Assembly (NCBI GenBank): GCA_965214415.1
Contig: CBDCBQ010000003.1
Coordinates: 248,001-312,000, forward strand
Length of the DNA stretch: 64,000 nt
Direction of reading: 5' to 3'
Source of the DNA: RH-AL1 sp965214415
GTDB lineage: Bacteria; Pseudomonadota; Alphaproteobacteria; Rhizobiales; Beijerinckiaceae
A program made the translations under genes and the position numbers. Below are positions 16,091-23,952 of the stretch, piece by piece (within the stretch, counting starts at the first letter, position 1; each line of letters begins with the position of its first letter). The notes below the pieces were generated by a model. It searched no databases, was not told the DNA's origin, and was given only the letters and a program-made list of their open reading frames with translations.

Positions 16091-16609
16091 TCAGATCGCC
16101 GGTCGTATCAGTATGCCGGCGCTCGCGAATGCGCCGTCGACAAGCTCGCAGCAGAGCAGGCGTATCGGGTCCACGGGACCGCAGAAGATCAGCCTGCCGT
16201 CCGGCACGTGTTGGAAGCCGAACCGCTCGTAATACGGCAGGTCGCCGACGAGTAGCACCAATGCGTGTCCCGCCGCCCGCGCGGTCTCGAGCGATCGGCG
16301 CACCAGCGCTGCGCCGATCCCACGCGAGCGAAAGGCCGGATCGACGGTCAACGGCCCTAGCAACAGCGCCGGTGCCTCGCCGCATCGGATCGGCGTGATC
16401 AGATTGGCGCCGACGAGCAGCGTGCCGACCCATGCGACGCAGGAGAGTTCGGGGTCGGCGGGCACGCCTTCGCGCAGACGATAGGCCGATCGCGCGAAGC
16501 GTCCGGGTCCGAATGCGCGCGCGTTGAGGCGCTCGATTGTGGCGCGGTCGACATCGGTCAGGGGCTTGAGCGTCAGGGGCAGGTCAGGCATTGCCGCGCG
16601 CCCTATCAT
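16091..16609 (-). CDS. GNAT-family N-acetyltransferase
   Basis: A 172-residue acetyltransferase. The acetyl-CoA site is L-G-P-L-T-V-D-P-A-F-R-S-R-G-I-G-A-A-L (about residues 84-102), followed by the usual Y-Y-E-R-F-G-F after it. It resembles the YhbS type of GNAT proteins. The substrate is unknown. A second ATG six codons later (16591) may be the true start. The NUDIX gene lies upstream on the same strand, 51 bases away. Confidence 0.85.
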   Translation of the reverse strand: MIGRAAMPDLPLTLKPLTDVDRATIERLNARAFGPGRFARSAYRLREGVPADPELSCVAWVGTLLVGANLITPIRCGEAPALLLGPLTVDPAFRSRGIGAALVRRSLETARAAGHALVLLVGDLPYYERFGFQHVPDGRLIFCGPVDPIRLLCCELVDGAFASAGILIRPAI

Positions 16610-16660
16610 TCCAGCCGTGCGGGGTCACTTTCGTTCGTCGCGCTTGGTTGATATGTCGGC

Positions 16661-17125
16661 TCACCAGGTCTCGCTGATCGGTTGGCCGCGCAACACCTCG
16701 GCAAGGCGGGCTCGCGTCGCCAGCGATGTGCCCTCCGGCAAGGCATCGACGGGAAAGAAGTCCGCCTCGGCGATCTCGAATTCGGGGGCCTTCGGCGTTC
16801 GGTCGAAGCGCCGGACGACGTAACAGGCGACATGGTCGTGGGATTTGTTGCGGTAAAAACCATGCAGCGCGGGGCGCTCGGCGCACAGGATGCCGCCCTC
16901 CTCGCGCAGTTCGCGAAGCACCGCCGCCTCGGCCGATTCGCCGCGATCGACGCCACCGCCGGGCAGGTACCAGCCTTGTCGATAGGTGTGGCGCACGAGA
17001 AAGACCTTGCGGTCGTCGAGCACGAGCGCGCGGACGCCGAGGGTCACGGCGCGCGTCCACCAAAGCGACTGGTGGACGCGAAAGCCTTGGCGAAGCAGCC
17101 AAGCGGGAGGCTTCAACGTGCTCAT
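16661..17125 (-). CDS. NUDIX hydrolase
   Basis: A 154-residue protein with a full NUDIX box from about residue 57 (G-G-G-V-D-R-G-E-S, then R-E-L-R-E-E-G-G), which binds the metal and cleaves a nucleoside diphosphate linked to another group. The box is preceded by W-Y-L-P-G. The tryptophan-rich N-terminus (W-L-L-R, S-L-W-W-T-R) resembles the membrane-near NUDIX proteins of this group. Possibly co-transcribed with the downstream GNAT gene. Confidence 0.88.
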   Translation of the reverse strand: MSTLKPPAWLLRQGFRVHQSLWWTRAVTLGVRALVLDDRKVFLVRHTYRQGWYLPGGGVDRGESAEAAVLRELREEGGILCAERPALHGFYRNKSHDHVACYVVRRFDRTPKAPEFEIAEADFFPVDALPEGTSLATRARLAEVLRGQPISETW

Positions 17126-17213
17126 TGTCGGGCAGTCTAGCGGACTTTGGCGGCCTGCGCCTCCGCCCCGGCGGGCATCGCTTCGACGGCCTCGCCCTTG
17201 CGAAGTCGCGGAT

Positions 17214-17240
17214 CCTTGTTTAGATCGGTTCTAAACAAGG
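17214..17240. promoter_or_regulatory. Irr-type iron control element (ICE box) upstream of mbfA
   Basis: A perfect 11-base inverted repeat, CCTTGTTTAGA and TCTAAACAAGG, with a 5-base spacer. Its core TTTAGA-N5-TCTAAA matches the iron control element bound by the haem-responsive Fur-family regulator Irr in Rhizobiales. It ends nine bases before the mbfA start, so a bound protein would block transcription or initiation. Irr represses mbfA under iron shortage in related bacteria. Confidence 0.85.
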
Positions 17241-17249
17241 GCGGCTTCA

Positions 17250-18221
17250 ATGAAGCGATTCACCGATCTCGACGAGCGCGAGATCCTCGCGGTGGCGATC
17301 GCCACCGAGGAGGAGGACACGCGCGTCTATCATTGCTTCGCCGAGGATCTCGACGATCGCTACCCGGCGACCGCCAAGATGTTTCGCGAGATGGCGGACG
17401 TCGAAAACGACCACCGCCGCGACCTGCTCGAGCTGTACGAGAAGCGCTTCGGCCCGGTCCTCGTCCCGATCCGCCGCGAGGACGTCGAGGGCGCCCTGAA
17501 GCGCCGGCCGTTGTGGCTCGCCAAGAACCAGCCGCTCGCGGCGATCCGCAAGGAGCTGTCGAGCCGCGAGGCGGCATCCGCCAACTTCTACGAGCGCGCG
17601 GTCGAGCAGACGCGGGATATCGCCACGCGCGACCTCCTGTACGACCTCGCCGTCGTCGAGCGCGGCCACGGCGATACCGTCGGCACGCTGGAGGAGGAGC
17701 ATCTCTCCTCGGACGTGAAGTCGAGCGAAGAGTCGTCGCGGCGCCGCCAGTTCGTCCTGCAGTACGTGCAGCCTGGGCTCGCCGGGCTGATGGATGGCTC
17801 GGTCTCGACACTCGCGCCGCTGTTTGCCGCCGCGTTCGCGACGCATGGCAACTGGCAGACGTTTCTCGTCGGCCTCGCCGCCTCGCTCGGCGCCGGCATC
17901 TCGATGGGGTTCGCGGAGGCGCTGTCCGATGACGGCTCGCTCACCGGCCGCGGCGCGCCGGTGCTGCGCGGCGTCATCTGTGGCGTCATGACGGCGCTGG
18001 GCGGCCTTGGTCATTCGCTACCCTACCTCGTGCCGGACTCGTGGCCGCACGCCTTCTGGACGGCAACGGGCCTCGCGGGCGTCGTCGTTTTCATCGAGCT
18101 ATGGGTGATCGCCTGGATCCGCGCGCATTTCATGGACACGCCGCTGTTGAAGGCGATCTTCCAGATCGTTCTCGGCGGCGCCATCGTGCTCGCGACGGGG
18201 ATCTTGATCGGCGCGTCGTAG
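17250..18221 (+). CDS. mbfA: Membrane-bound ferritin-like iron exporter MbfA
   Basis: A 323-residue protein with two parts. Residues 1-150 are a ferritin-like (rubrerythrin/erythrin) di-iron domain with repeated E/H ligands (A-T-E-E-E-D-T, D-V-E-N-D-H-R-R, S-R-E-A-A-S-A-N-F-Y, V-V-E-R-G-H-G). Residues 172-323 are a VIT1/CCC1-type membrane domain (G-L-A-G-L-M-D-G-S-V-S-T-L-A-P, then S-M-G-F-A-E-A-L-S). MbfA exports iron and protects from iron and peroxide stress. The Irr box directly upstream supports iron control. Confidence 0.93.
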   Translation: MKRFTDLDEREILAVAIATEEEDTRVYHCFAEDLDDRYPATAKMFREMADVENDHRRDLLELYEKRFGPVLVPIRREDVEGALKRRPLWLAKNQPLAAIRKELSSREAASANFYERAVEQTRDIATRDLLYDLAVVERGHGDTVGTLEEEHLSSDVKSSEESSRRRQFVLQYVQPGLAGLMDGSVSTLAPLFAAAFATHGNWQTFLVGLAASLGAGISMGFAEALSDDGSLTGRGAPVLRGVICGVMTALGGLGHSLPYLVPDSWPHAFWTATGLAGVVVFIELWVIAWIRAHFMDTPLLKAIFQIVLGGAIVLATGILIGAS

Positions 18222-18223
18222 AG

Positions 18224-18724
18224 CTAGCCGACAGGTTCCGTCGGCTCCCAAACCAGGGCGTTACGTAGGGCGCGCACGGTGTCCTTGGTCATGCCGATGT
18301 TACGCTCGACTTTTCCGATCGAGGTCTCGACGGGATCGTTGATCGGCCTCAGGCCACCTGCACGAAGCTGCCCGATGGGTTCTTCCATGTCGCCGATGGC
18401 GTCGTCGAACTCGACGATCATTTTTAGGACGACCTCGTTGTGCAGGAGGAAGGTATTCATCCGTGCTTGCCAGCCGGAGCCGCTCGAACGGAAGCGGGCC
18501 TGGATCTCGGGGTCGAGTCTGAGGCTCACAAGCTGCTTCGTAGAGCTGCCGGTCGGTGGGCGCCCGCGCGCGGGTCTGCCGGCATAAAGCACAGTGGCAC
18601 GGGCAAATTCCTCGTCCGTCACCTCCGGGATCTCGGCATATTCGGCTTCGGTGATCTCGTGGCGGTCAACCTTGATCAGATTGCTGCCCAAATTTTGCTG
18701 CTCCCGCTCATTGGCTTTCCTCAT
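18224..18724 (-). CDS. brnA: BrnA-type antitoxin, extended and joined to the brnT frame
   Basis: From residue 11 on the protein follows BrnA (N-L-G-S-N-L-I-K-V-D, then Y-A-E-I-P-E-V-T-D-E-E-F-A-R-A, G-R-P-A-R-G-R-P and the ribbon-helix-helix part V-S-L-R-L-D-P-E-I, G-W-Q-A-R-M-N). BrnA binds DNA and blocks the BrnT RNase. No stop separates it from the brnT frame; the usual overlapping ATG (18711) is in another frame, one base off. An in-frame ATG at 18724 (M-R-K-A-N-E-R) could still start it. About 65 residues after the normal BrnA end are unlike the family. It may be a live antitoxin or part of a dead locus. Confidence 0.6.
   Translation of the reverse strand: MRKANEREQQNLGSNLIKVDRHEITEAEYAEIPEVTDEEFARATVLYAGRPARGRPPTGSSTKQLVSLRLDPEIQARFRSSGSGWQARMNTFLLHNEVVLKMIVEFDDAIGDMEEPIGQLRAGGLRPINDPVETSIGKVERNIGMTKDTVRALRNALVWEPTEPVG
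18226..18246. terminator. Hairpin at the mbfA/brnA convergent junction
   Basis: Perfect seven-base arms AGCCGAC and GTCGGCT with a seven-base loop, starting five bases after the mbfA stop. It lies within the last codons of the opposite brnA-like frame. No T tract. Confidence 0.4.
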
Positions 18725-18947
18725 GCTTAAGATGTGACGATCGGTGCCGCGCGGCGTCACACAGGATGACCAGCGCCCCTTATCGGCGCCGACGGTAATC
18801 ATGCGGATCTCGCCGTAGTCTCGCCGCGTATCCTCGAACTCGATCGTCGCGCCCGAGAAGACGGCATCCGCGGTCGCGAAATCCAATCCGCGCTCTTGAA
18901 GCGTTTTGATTGCGTTTGGCCCGGTCGAACGTAATCGCCATACGCAT
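18700..18947 (-). pseudogene. brnT: BrnT-type toxin with a frameshift
   Basis: The first codons (M-R-M-A-I-T-F-D-R-A-K-R-N) and the rest (K-T-L-Q-E-R-G-L-D-F-A, then F-E-D-T-R-R-D-Y-G-E, R-M-I-T-V-G, and I-L-S-M-R-K-A-N-E-R-E) match BrnT but lie in two frames. The break is near 18908-18912, where one extra base splits A-K-R-N from K-T-L-Q. BrnT is a ribonuclease toxin of the RelE fold, about 90 residues long. As read, it cannot be made without frameshifting. A sequencing error at one base would restore it. Confidence 0.7.
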
Positions 18948-19081
18948 CGACATATCTCAACGCCTTGAATGGCTGTCGAATATCTGTAGCTACAAAACTT
19001 CGGTAACAGGCTCGCGTGGACAGGTCGGCACAAAAGGCCTAGTCCGACGCCGCCGACAGGACGCCCCCGCCCGAGACCCGC

Positions 19082-19978
19082 TTGCCCTTCACGCTGGCCC
19101 ATCTCTCCGACGCCCATATCGGGCCGCTACCGCACGCACGGCGGCGCGATCTGATCGGCAAGCGCATCACCGGCTACATCAACTGGAAGCGCGGCCGTGG
19201 TAACGCGCACGACATGGAGGTGCTTGCCGCCGTCGTCACCGACTTGCGCGACCAGGCGCCGAACCACGTCGCGATGACGGGCGACATTCTGAACATCGGC
19301 TTGCCGGGTGAATTCCCGCTCGCGGCCGCCTGGCTCGAGACGCTGGGCGCGGCCGGTACCGAAGTGTCGTTCACCGCCGGCAATCACGATGCCTACACGC
19401 GCGGCTCGCTGCCGACGCTGGCGCGCACCTTCGCGCCGTGGACCCAGAGCGACGCGTCCCATGCTCCAGGCTACCCTTATCTGAAGGAGCGCGACGGCGT
19501 GGCGCTGATCGGGCTCTGTTCGGGCGTGCCGCGCGCGCCGTTCATCGCCTCGGGCCGGCTCGGCCATCGGCAGCGCGAAATGTGCGAGGACATCCTCGTC
19601 GAGACCGGGCGTCGCAAGCTCGTTCGTGTCGTGATGCTGCATCATCCGCCGAAGATCGACGAGCCGACAGGTCATCTCGCGCGCGGTCTGAGCGACCACA
19701 TCCCCTTCCGGGCGATGATCGAGCGCGTCGGCGCCGAGCTGATCATCCACGGCCACAACCACAAGCTCTCGGTCGACTACATGCCCGCGCCCGGCAAGGC
19801 GGTGCCGGTCGTCGGTGTTCCGTCGGCTTCGGCCGTCAAAGGCGCGCTGCGCAACCGTGCCGGCTACCACCTCTTCACGATCGAGCGCGACGGCGATGAG
19901 GTGCGGGTCTCGGGCCGCGCGCGTGGCCTTCTGCCGGGCCTGAACGAGATCGGCGACCTCGGCGCCATCGCGATCTAG
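19082..19978 (+). CDS. Calcineurin-like metallophosphoesterase
   Basis: A 298-residue phosphoesterase with the full set of metal motifs: L-S-D-A-H-I-G-P, M-T-G-D-I-L-N, A-G-N-H-D-A-Y, L-H-H-P-P and I-H-G-H-N-H. This matches the Icc/CpdA-like branch, but the exact substrate (cyclic nucleotide, UDP-diacylglucosamine or other) is not decidable. The start is TTG at 19082 (L/M-P-F-T-L-A-H-L-S-D); no ATG exists near it. Confidence 0.87.
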   Translation: MPFTLAHLSDAHIGPLPHARRRDLIGKRITGYINWKRGRGNAHDMEVLAAVVTDLRDQAPNHVAMTGDILNIGLPGEFPLAAAWLETLGAAGTEVSFTAGNHDAYTRGSLPTLARTFAPWTQSDASHAPGYPYLKERDGVALIGLCSGVPRAPFIASGRLGHRQREMCEDILVETGRRKLVRVVMLHHPPKIDEPTGHLARGLSDHIPFRAMIERVGAELIIHGHNHKLSVDYMPAPGKAVPVVGVPSASAVKGALRNRAGYHLFTIERDGDEVRVSGRARGLLPGLNEIGDLGAIAI

Positions 19979-19981
19979 GGC

Positions 19982-20462
19982 TCAGGCGCCGAGCTTGAGG
20001 CGATAGGCGTAGCTGTCGCCGCGAAACAGGCCCTCCACATATTCGATCATGCGGCCGGCGCTGTCGTAGGACTTGCGCTTGATCAGAAGGCAGGGGACCG
20101 GCGTCTTGAACCCGAAGATGTCGCACTCCTGCGGGGTCGGAGTCGCTGCCTCGATCCATTGCTCGCAGCTCGTCAGCTTGGCGCCGAGTTCGTGCAGCTT
20201 GGCGTAGATCGATCCGGTCGGCGGGACGCTCTCGAGCTCGGGGACGACGACGAGGTTGTACCATGCGAGCTCGTGCGACAGCGGTACCCCGTCGCCGCGC
20301 CGCACGCGTTCGAGCTTGAGCAGCGGCGTCGTCGACGGCAGGCCGAAGATCGATGCGATGGCGCGCTCCCTGGATGGCCGAGCAAAACAGGACATCCGAA
20401 CTCGGCGTGCGGCCGAGTTCGCGCATGTCCTCGGCGAAACCCTCGAGGCGACCGTCCGGCAC
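19982..20462 (-). pseudogene. GntR-family regulator, UTRA-domain remnant with frameshift
   Basis: Only the ligand-binding UTRA domain is left. Its beginning (G-R-L-E-G-F-A-E-D-M-R-E-L-G-R-T-P-S-S) is in one frame. The rest (A-S-I-F-G-L-P, L-L-K-L-E-R-V-R-R-G-D-G-V-P-L, E-C-D-I-F-G-F, Y-V-E-G-L-F-R-G-D-S-Y) is in another; the shift is near 20360-20385. The N-terminal winged helix that should bind DNA is absent: the space upstream holds the promoter of the aminotransferase. Such HutC/PhnF-type regulators normally control the neighbouring gene, so the aminotransferase may once have been its target. Confidence 0.75.
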
Positions 20463-20530
20463 ACCCGACGATGCTTGTCCCGGCTGGAGTCGTGGGCTAG
20501 CGTCCGCGCGATTTCGAGGGAGAGGCTTCC

Positions 20531-21949
20531 ATGACGCAGGGTTCCGCCGACCGGCCCGCGGGGACGTTCGACATCGGCGCGATCCTGGCGGACCGCGAGC
20601 CCGAGCGGTACACGCTGCACACCGCGCACATGAACGAGCAGATGGTCCGCGTGCTGCAGACGATCGGCTACGATGTCGGCTTTCGGGCAGGGCAGGGCCA
20701 GTACCTGTTCGATCGCAAGGGCGACCGCTATCTCGACTTGCTGTCCGGCTGGGGCGTATTCGGCATCGGCCGCAACCACCCTGTGCTGCGCGATGCGTTG
20801 AAGGCGGTTCTGGGCTCGGACCTGCCGAATCTTATCCAGATGGACGTGTCGGTGCTGTCCGGCGTGCTCGCCGAGCGGCTGCTCGCCTACACGCCCTGGC
20901 TCGACAAGGTGTTCTTCTCCAACTCCGGCGCCGAGGCGGTCGAGGCCGCGATCAAGTTCGCCCGTTGCACGACCGGGCGGCCCGAGATCGCCTACGCCGA
21001 CCACGCCTTTCATGGCCTCTCCTATGGCGCGCTCTCGCTGACCGGTGACAAGATGTTCCGCGACGGTTTCGGCACGCTCCTGGCGGGCTGCGTCGAGGTG
21101 CCGTTCAACGACCTCGCCGCGCTCGAGCGCACGCTGTCCTCGAAGCAGGTCGCGGCTTTCATCGTCGAGCCGATCCAGGGCAAGGGCGTCAACATCCCCG
21201 ATGACGACTACCTGCCGGGTGTCCAGGCGCTCTGCCGCAAGTACGGCACGCTGTTCGTCGCCGACGAGATCCAGACGGGGCTCGGCCGCACCGGCAAGTT
21301 CCTGGCGGTGGAGCACTGGGGCGTCGACCCGGACATGGTGCTGATCGCCAAATCGCTGTCGGGCGGCCACGTGCCGGTCGGCGCGGTGCTGACGAAAAAG
21401 CGCATCTTCGACAAGGTGTTCTCGCGCATGGACAAGGCCGTCGTGCACGGCTCGACATTCGCCAAGAACGATCTGGCGATGGCGGCTGGGCTGGCCACGC
21501 TCGAGGTGATCGAGCGCGAGAATCTCGTGGCGAATGCCGCCGCCAAGGGGGAGCGCCTCAAGGCCGCCTTCGCCGAGATGGCGGAGCGCTGGGAGTTCGT
21601 GAAGACGGTGCGCGGCAAGGGGTTGATGATCGGCCTCGAGTTCGGCTCGCCCCGATCCTTGAAGCTCAAGGCGGCCTGGTCGCTGCTCGAGACGGCGAAT
21701 GCCGGCCTGTTCAGCCAGATCATCACCATCCCGATCTTCAAGACGCACAAGATCGTCGTTCAGGTGGCCGGACACGGGCTCAACGTCGTCAAGGTACTGC
21801 CGCCGCTTACCATCACGGATACGGACTGCGACTGGATCGAGAGCGCGTTCGAGGACGTGATCGCCGATGCCCACAAGGTGCCTGGCGCCGTGTGGACCCT
21901 CGGCAAGACCTTGGCCGGGCACGCCATGAAGGCGCGTGCCCGCGCTTGA
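20531..21949 (+). CDS. Class III PLP-dependent aminotransferase (HpnO-like)
   Basis: A 472-residue aminotransferase of the acetylornithine/ornithine family. The PLP lysine is K274 (M-V-L-I-A-K-S-L-S-G-G), preceded by the D-E-I-Q-T-G-L-G-R-T-G motif and S-N-S-G-A-E-A-V-E-A-A. The N-terminal T-L-H-T-A-H-M-N-E-Q-M-V-R-V-L and C-terminal P-G-A-V-W-T-L-G-K-T-L segments recall HpnO, the aminotransferase of aminobacteriohopanetriol synthesis. That would fit a hopanoid-making alphaproteobacterium, but no other hopanoid gene is in the window. An ordinary ornithine or acetylornithine role is the alternative. A dead GntR gene stands upstream. Confidence 0.85.
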   Translation: MTQGSADRPAGTFDIGAILADREPERYTLHTAHMNEQMVRVLQTIGYDVGFRAGQGQYLFDRKGDRYLDLLSGWGVFGIGRNHPVLRDALKAVLGSDLPNLIQMDVSVLSGVLAERLLAYTPWLDKVFFSNSGAEAVEAAIKFARCTTGRPEIAYADHAFHGLSYGALSLTGDKMFRDGFGTLLAGCVEVPFNDLAALERTLSSKQVAAFIVEPIQGKGVNIPDDDYLPGVQALCRKYGTLFVADEIQTGLGRTGKFLAVEHWGVDPDMVLIAKSLSGGHVPVGAVLTKKRIFDKVFSRMDKAVVHGSTFAKNDLAMAAGLATLEVIERENLVANAAAKGERLKAAFAEMAERWEFVKTVRGKGLMIGLEFGSPRSLKLKAAWSLLETANAGLFSQIITIPIFKTHKIVVQVAGHGLNVVKVLPPLTITDTDCDWIESAFEDVIADAHKVPGAVWTLGKTLAGHAMKARARA

Positions 21950-21961
21950 GACGTCTCGTCG

Positions 21962-22492
21962 CTACGCGACGCCTCTTCCGAAAGCTTCGCGCAACCGCGA
22001 CATCTGTGCCTCGAGCGGCCTCGGCTCGATGGCGAAGGTCGGCGCGAAATCCGGCTCGCTCAGCATCCGGTCGAGCCGCACGATACGTTCCTGCAGCGCC
22101 ATCGAGCTGGCGATCAGCGCCTGAAGCGTAGGCGGCAGGACGTCGATGGTCGATGCAGCGACAGGCATGTGCTGCCAGGCGATCCGCGTGCGACGCTTGT
22201 CGGAGGAGGCCTCCGCCTGGGTCATCTCGCCCTCGTTGATGGCGCGTTGCAGCAGCAGCCAGGATGCGATCTGCATGAGCCGAGTGGTCAGCCGCATGCT
22301 CTCCGATGCATAGGCGAGCGCCGCGACCCGGGGCAGGCTCTTTGCCTCGTCCCGCCCGCCACCGTCGAGATAGGCGGCGGTCTCCTCGACGAGCGACATG
22401 CCATCGCGGAAAAGATTTTTGAAACTGCCCGAGGTCGCGAGCTTGTACCCGAAACTTATCGCCCGGGATGGGGAGGTGAACTCTTTTGCCAT
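21962..22492 (-). CDS. rcdA: RcdA-type regulator of CtrA degradation (DUF1465)
   Basis: A 176-residue helical protein of the DUF1465 family (S-F-K-N-L-F-R-D-G-M-S-L-V-E-E-T-A-A-Y-L-D-G, then R-L-T-T-R-L-M-Q-I-A-S-W-L-L-L-Q-R-A). In Caulobacter, RcdA works with CpdR and PopA to deliver CtrA to the ClpXP protease. ctrA is 6.5 kb away in this window. A consensus CtrA site lies 75 bases upstream of the start, which suggests a feedback loop. It converges on the aminotransferase gene (12 bases between the stops). Confidence 0.9.
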   Translation of the reverse strand: MAKEFTSPSRAISFGYKLATSGSFKNLFRDGMSLVEETAAYLDGGGRDEAKSLPRVAALAYASESMRLTTRLMQIASWLLLQRAINEGEMTQAEASSDKRRTRIAWQHMPVAASTIDVLPPTLQALIASSMALQERIVRLDRMLSEPDFAPTFAIEPRPLEAQMSRLREAFGRGVA

Positions 22493-22566
22493 GGCACCCT
22501 ACGCAGCGACGAACGCATTACACGAAATCTAGCAGCAAGCACGGCGCCAAGCCTGCGCCGATGCCA

Positions 22567-22581
22567 TTAACTCTCCATTAA
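22567..22581 (-). promoter_or_regulatory. Consensus CtrA binding site upstream of rcdA
   Basis: A perfect TTAA-N7-TTAA, continued by CC and another TTAA three bases on. It lies 75 bases upstream of the rcdA start, at a place that suits an activator or a repressor of the rcdA promoter. The divergent side (DUF1192 is on the same strand) has no + strand gene until trcR at 23128. Confidence 0.7.
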
Positions 22582-22735
22582 CCTTAATAGGCCTGCAGGG
22601 GCGCTCTACAACGGGCCGCTCTGACGAGGGGAGAGGATCCCCGCCACGCCTCAAAGACGCTTTCGATCGACGCCGGGTTCGCTCGCGCCCGCTTCCCAAA
22701 TTAGAAATGCAACATGTCTCGTTTCGCGACGCCTG

Positions 22736-22936
22736 TCACGTTTCGATCGCGCTCCGAAAGACCGAGCCGGCATCGTCGCGCGCCTGTCGCTTGGCGTGCC
22801 GCGCCGCCTCCAGGCGCTCGATCTCGACCCGTAGCAAGGCGATCCGCTCGTCGAAGTCGCCGACCGACAAGTCGTCGAGCTTCATTCCGATCTCGTGGCT
22901 TTTCACGCGAAACGGGCGGTCCTCGTCCTCAGGCAT
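22736..22936 (-). CDS. DUF1192 small protein
   Basis: A 66-residue protein of the DUF1192 family: a short N-terminal acidic stretch (M-P-E-D-E-D-R-P), then L-D-D-L-S-V-G-D-F-D-E-R-I-A-L-L-R-V-E-I-E-R-L-E, which should form a coiled coil. These proteins often lie next to rcdA in Rhizobiales, as here. Function unknown. The two genes are on the same strand 243 bases apart, with the CtrA site between them. Confidence 0.8.
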   Translation of the reverse strand: MPEDEDRPFRVKSHEIGMKLDDLSVGDFDERIALLRVEIERLEAARHAKRQARDDAGSVFRSAIET

Positions 22937-23127
22937 TTTCTGACCCTCGCATGGCTTGTCCGCGCATCGCTTTCCGTCTCCTTCGCGATTTCGGCATGTT
23001 GCCTTCGCCGCCCCCCAACCGTATAGCTCGCTGCTTCCCGTTTCGCCGTGTCTCGAAGGTCGCCGTCAGCTCGCTTGCGCGTCCGGCTCGTACCTCGAGG
23101 CAGGTTCAGAGCCCGCAGGAGACACCG

Positions 23128-23841
23128 ATGAGCAACGCACCGCTGATGCCGAAGGCGACGGCCGTTTGGCTCGTCGAGAACACCTCGCTGACGTTCGATC
23201 AGATCGCCGACTTCTGCAAGCTGCACCCGCTCGAGGTCAAAGGCATCGCCGACGGCGAGGTCGCCGCCGGCATCAAGGGACATGATCCGATCACGTCCGG
23301 CCAGCTGACCCGCGAGGAAATCGCCAAGGCCGAAAAGAACGCCGAGCATCACCTGAGCCTCGCCGTGTCGAAGGTCCGCCTCCCCGAGATCAAGCCGCGC
23401 CGCGGCGCGCGCTACACGCCGCTGTCGCGGCGCCAGGACCGGCCGAACGCGATCCTGTGGCTGATCCGCAATCATCCGGAGCTGAAGGACGCCCAGATCA
23501 TGCGTCTCGCCGGCACGACGAAAACGACGCTCGAGGCGATCCGCAACCGCACCCATTGGAACTCGGCCGCGCTGTCCCCGCTCGATCCCGTCACCCTCGG
23601 CCTCTGCTCGCAGATCGATCTCGACTTCGAGGTGAATCGCGCGGCGAAGGATCGCCCGGCCAACGTCCCGGAGCGCGGACCGACGCTCATGCCCGCCGAG
23701 ATCACGACCGGTCCGCGCGAGCAGCCGCAGCCCGAGCAGCCGGTCTTCGCCGACAGTCCGCAGCCGCACGTCGAGCGCGAGGAGGACGTCGACGTCAATT
23801 CGGTGTTCGGCAAGCTGAAGCGGCTGAAGACCGAGGGTTGA
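23128..23841 (+). CDS. DUF1013/TrcR-type cell-cycle regulator
   Basis: A 237-residue protein of the DUF1013 family, which databases name cell cycle transcriptional regulator TrcR. The N-terminal half (P-K-A-T-A-V-W-L-V-E-N-T-S-L-T-F-D-Q-I-A-D-F-C) and the middle (A-I-L-W-L-I-R-N-H-P-E-L-K-D-A-Q-I) each contain a helix-turn-helix-like segment. The C-terminus is acidic and likely disordered, ending K-L-K-R-L-K. The family occurs only in alphaproteobacteria. The start at 23128 has GGAG eight bases upstream; the frame is open further upstream without family-like sequence. Confidence 0.85.
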   Translation: MSNAPLMPKATAVWLVENTSLTFDQIADFCKLHPLEVKGIADGEVAAGIKGHDPITSGQLTREEIAKAEKNAEHHLSLAVSKVRLPEIKPRRGARYTPLSRRQDRPNAILWLIRNHPELKDAQIMRLAGTTKTTLEAIRNRTHWNSAALSPLDPVTLGLCSQIDLDFEVNRAAKDRPANVPERGPTLMPAEITTGPREQPQPEQPVFADSPQPHVEREEDVDVNSVFGKLKRLKTEG

Positions 23842-23952
23842 TCGCCGCTGCGAGGATCTTGGCGGCGGCATGACGCTTGGTTTCAGCGCTCCTTAACTTA
23901 AGCCATTGATACTGACGCGATCCCACCTCCTGGCCGGGTCGCGCAGACGTTC

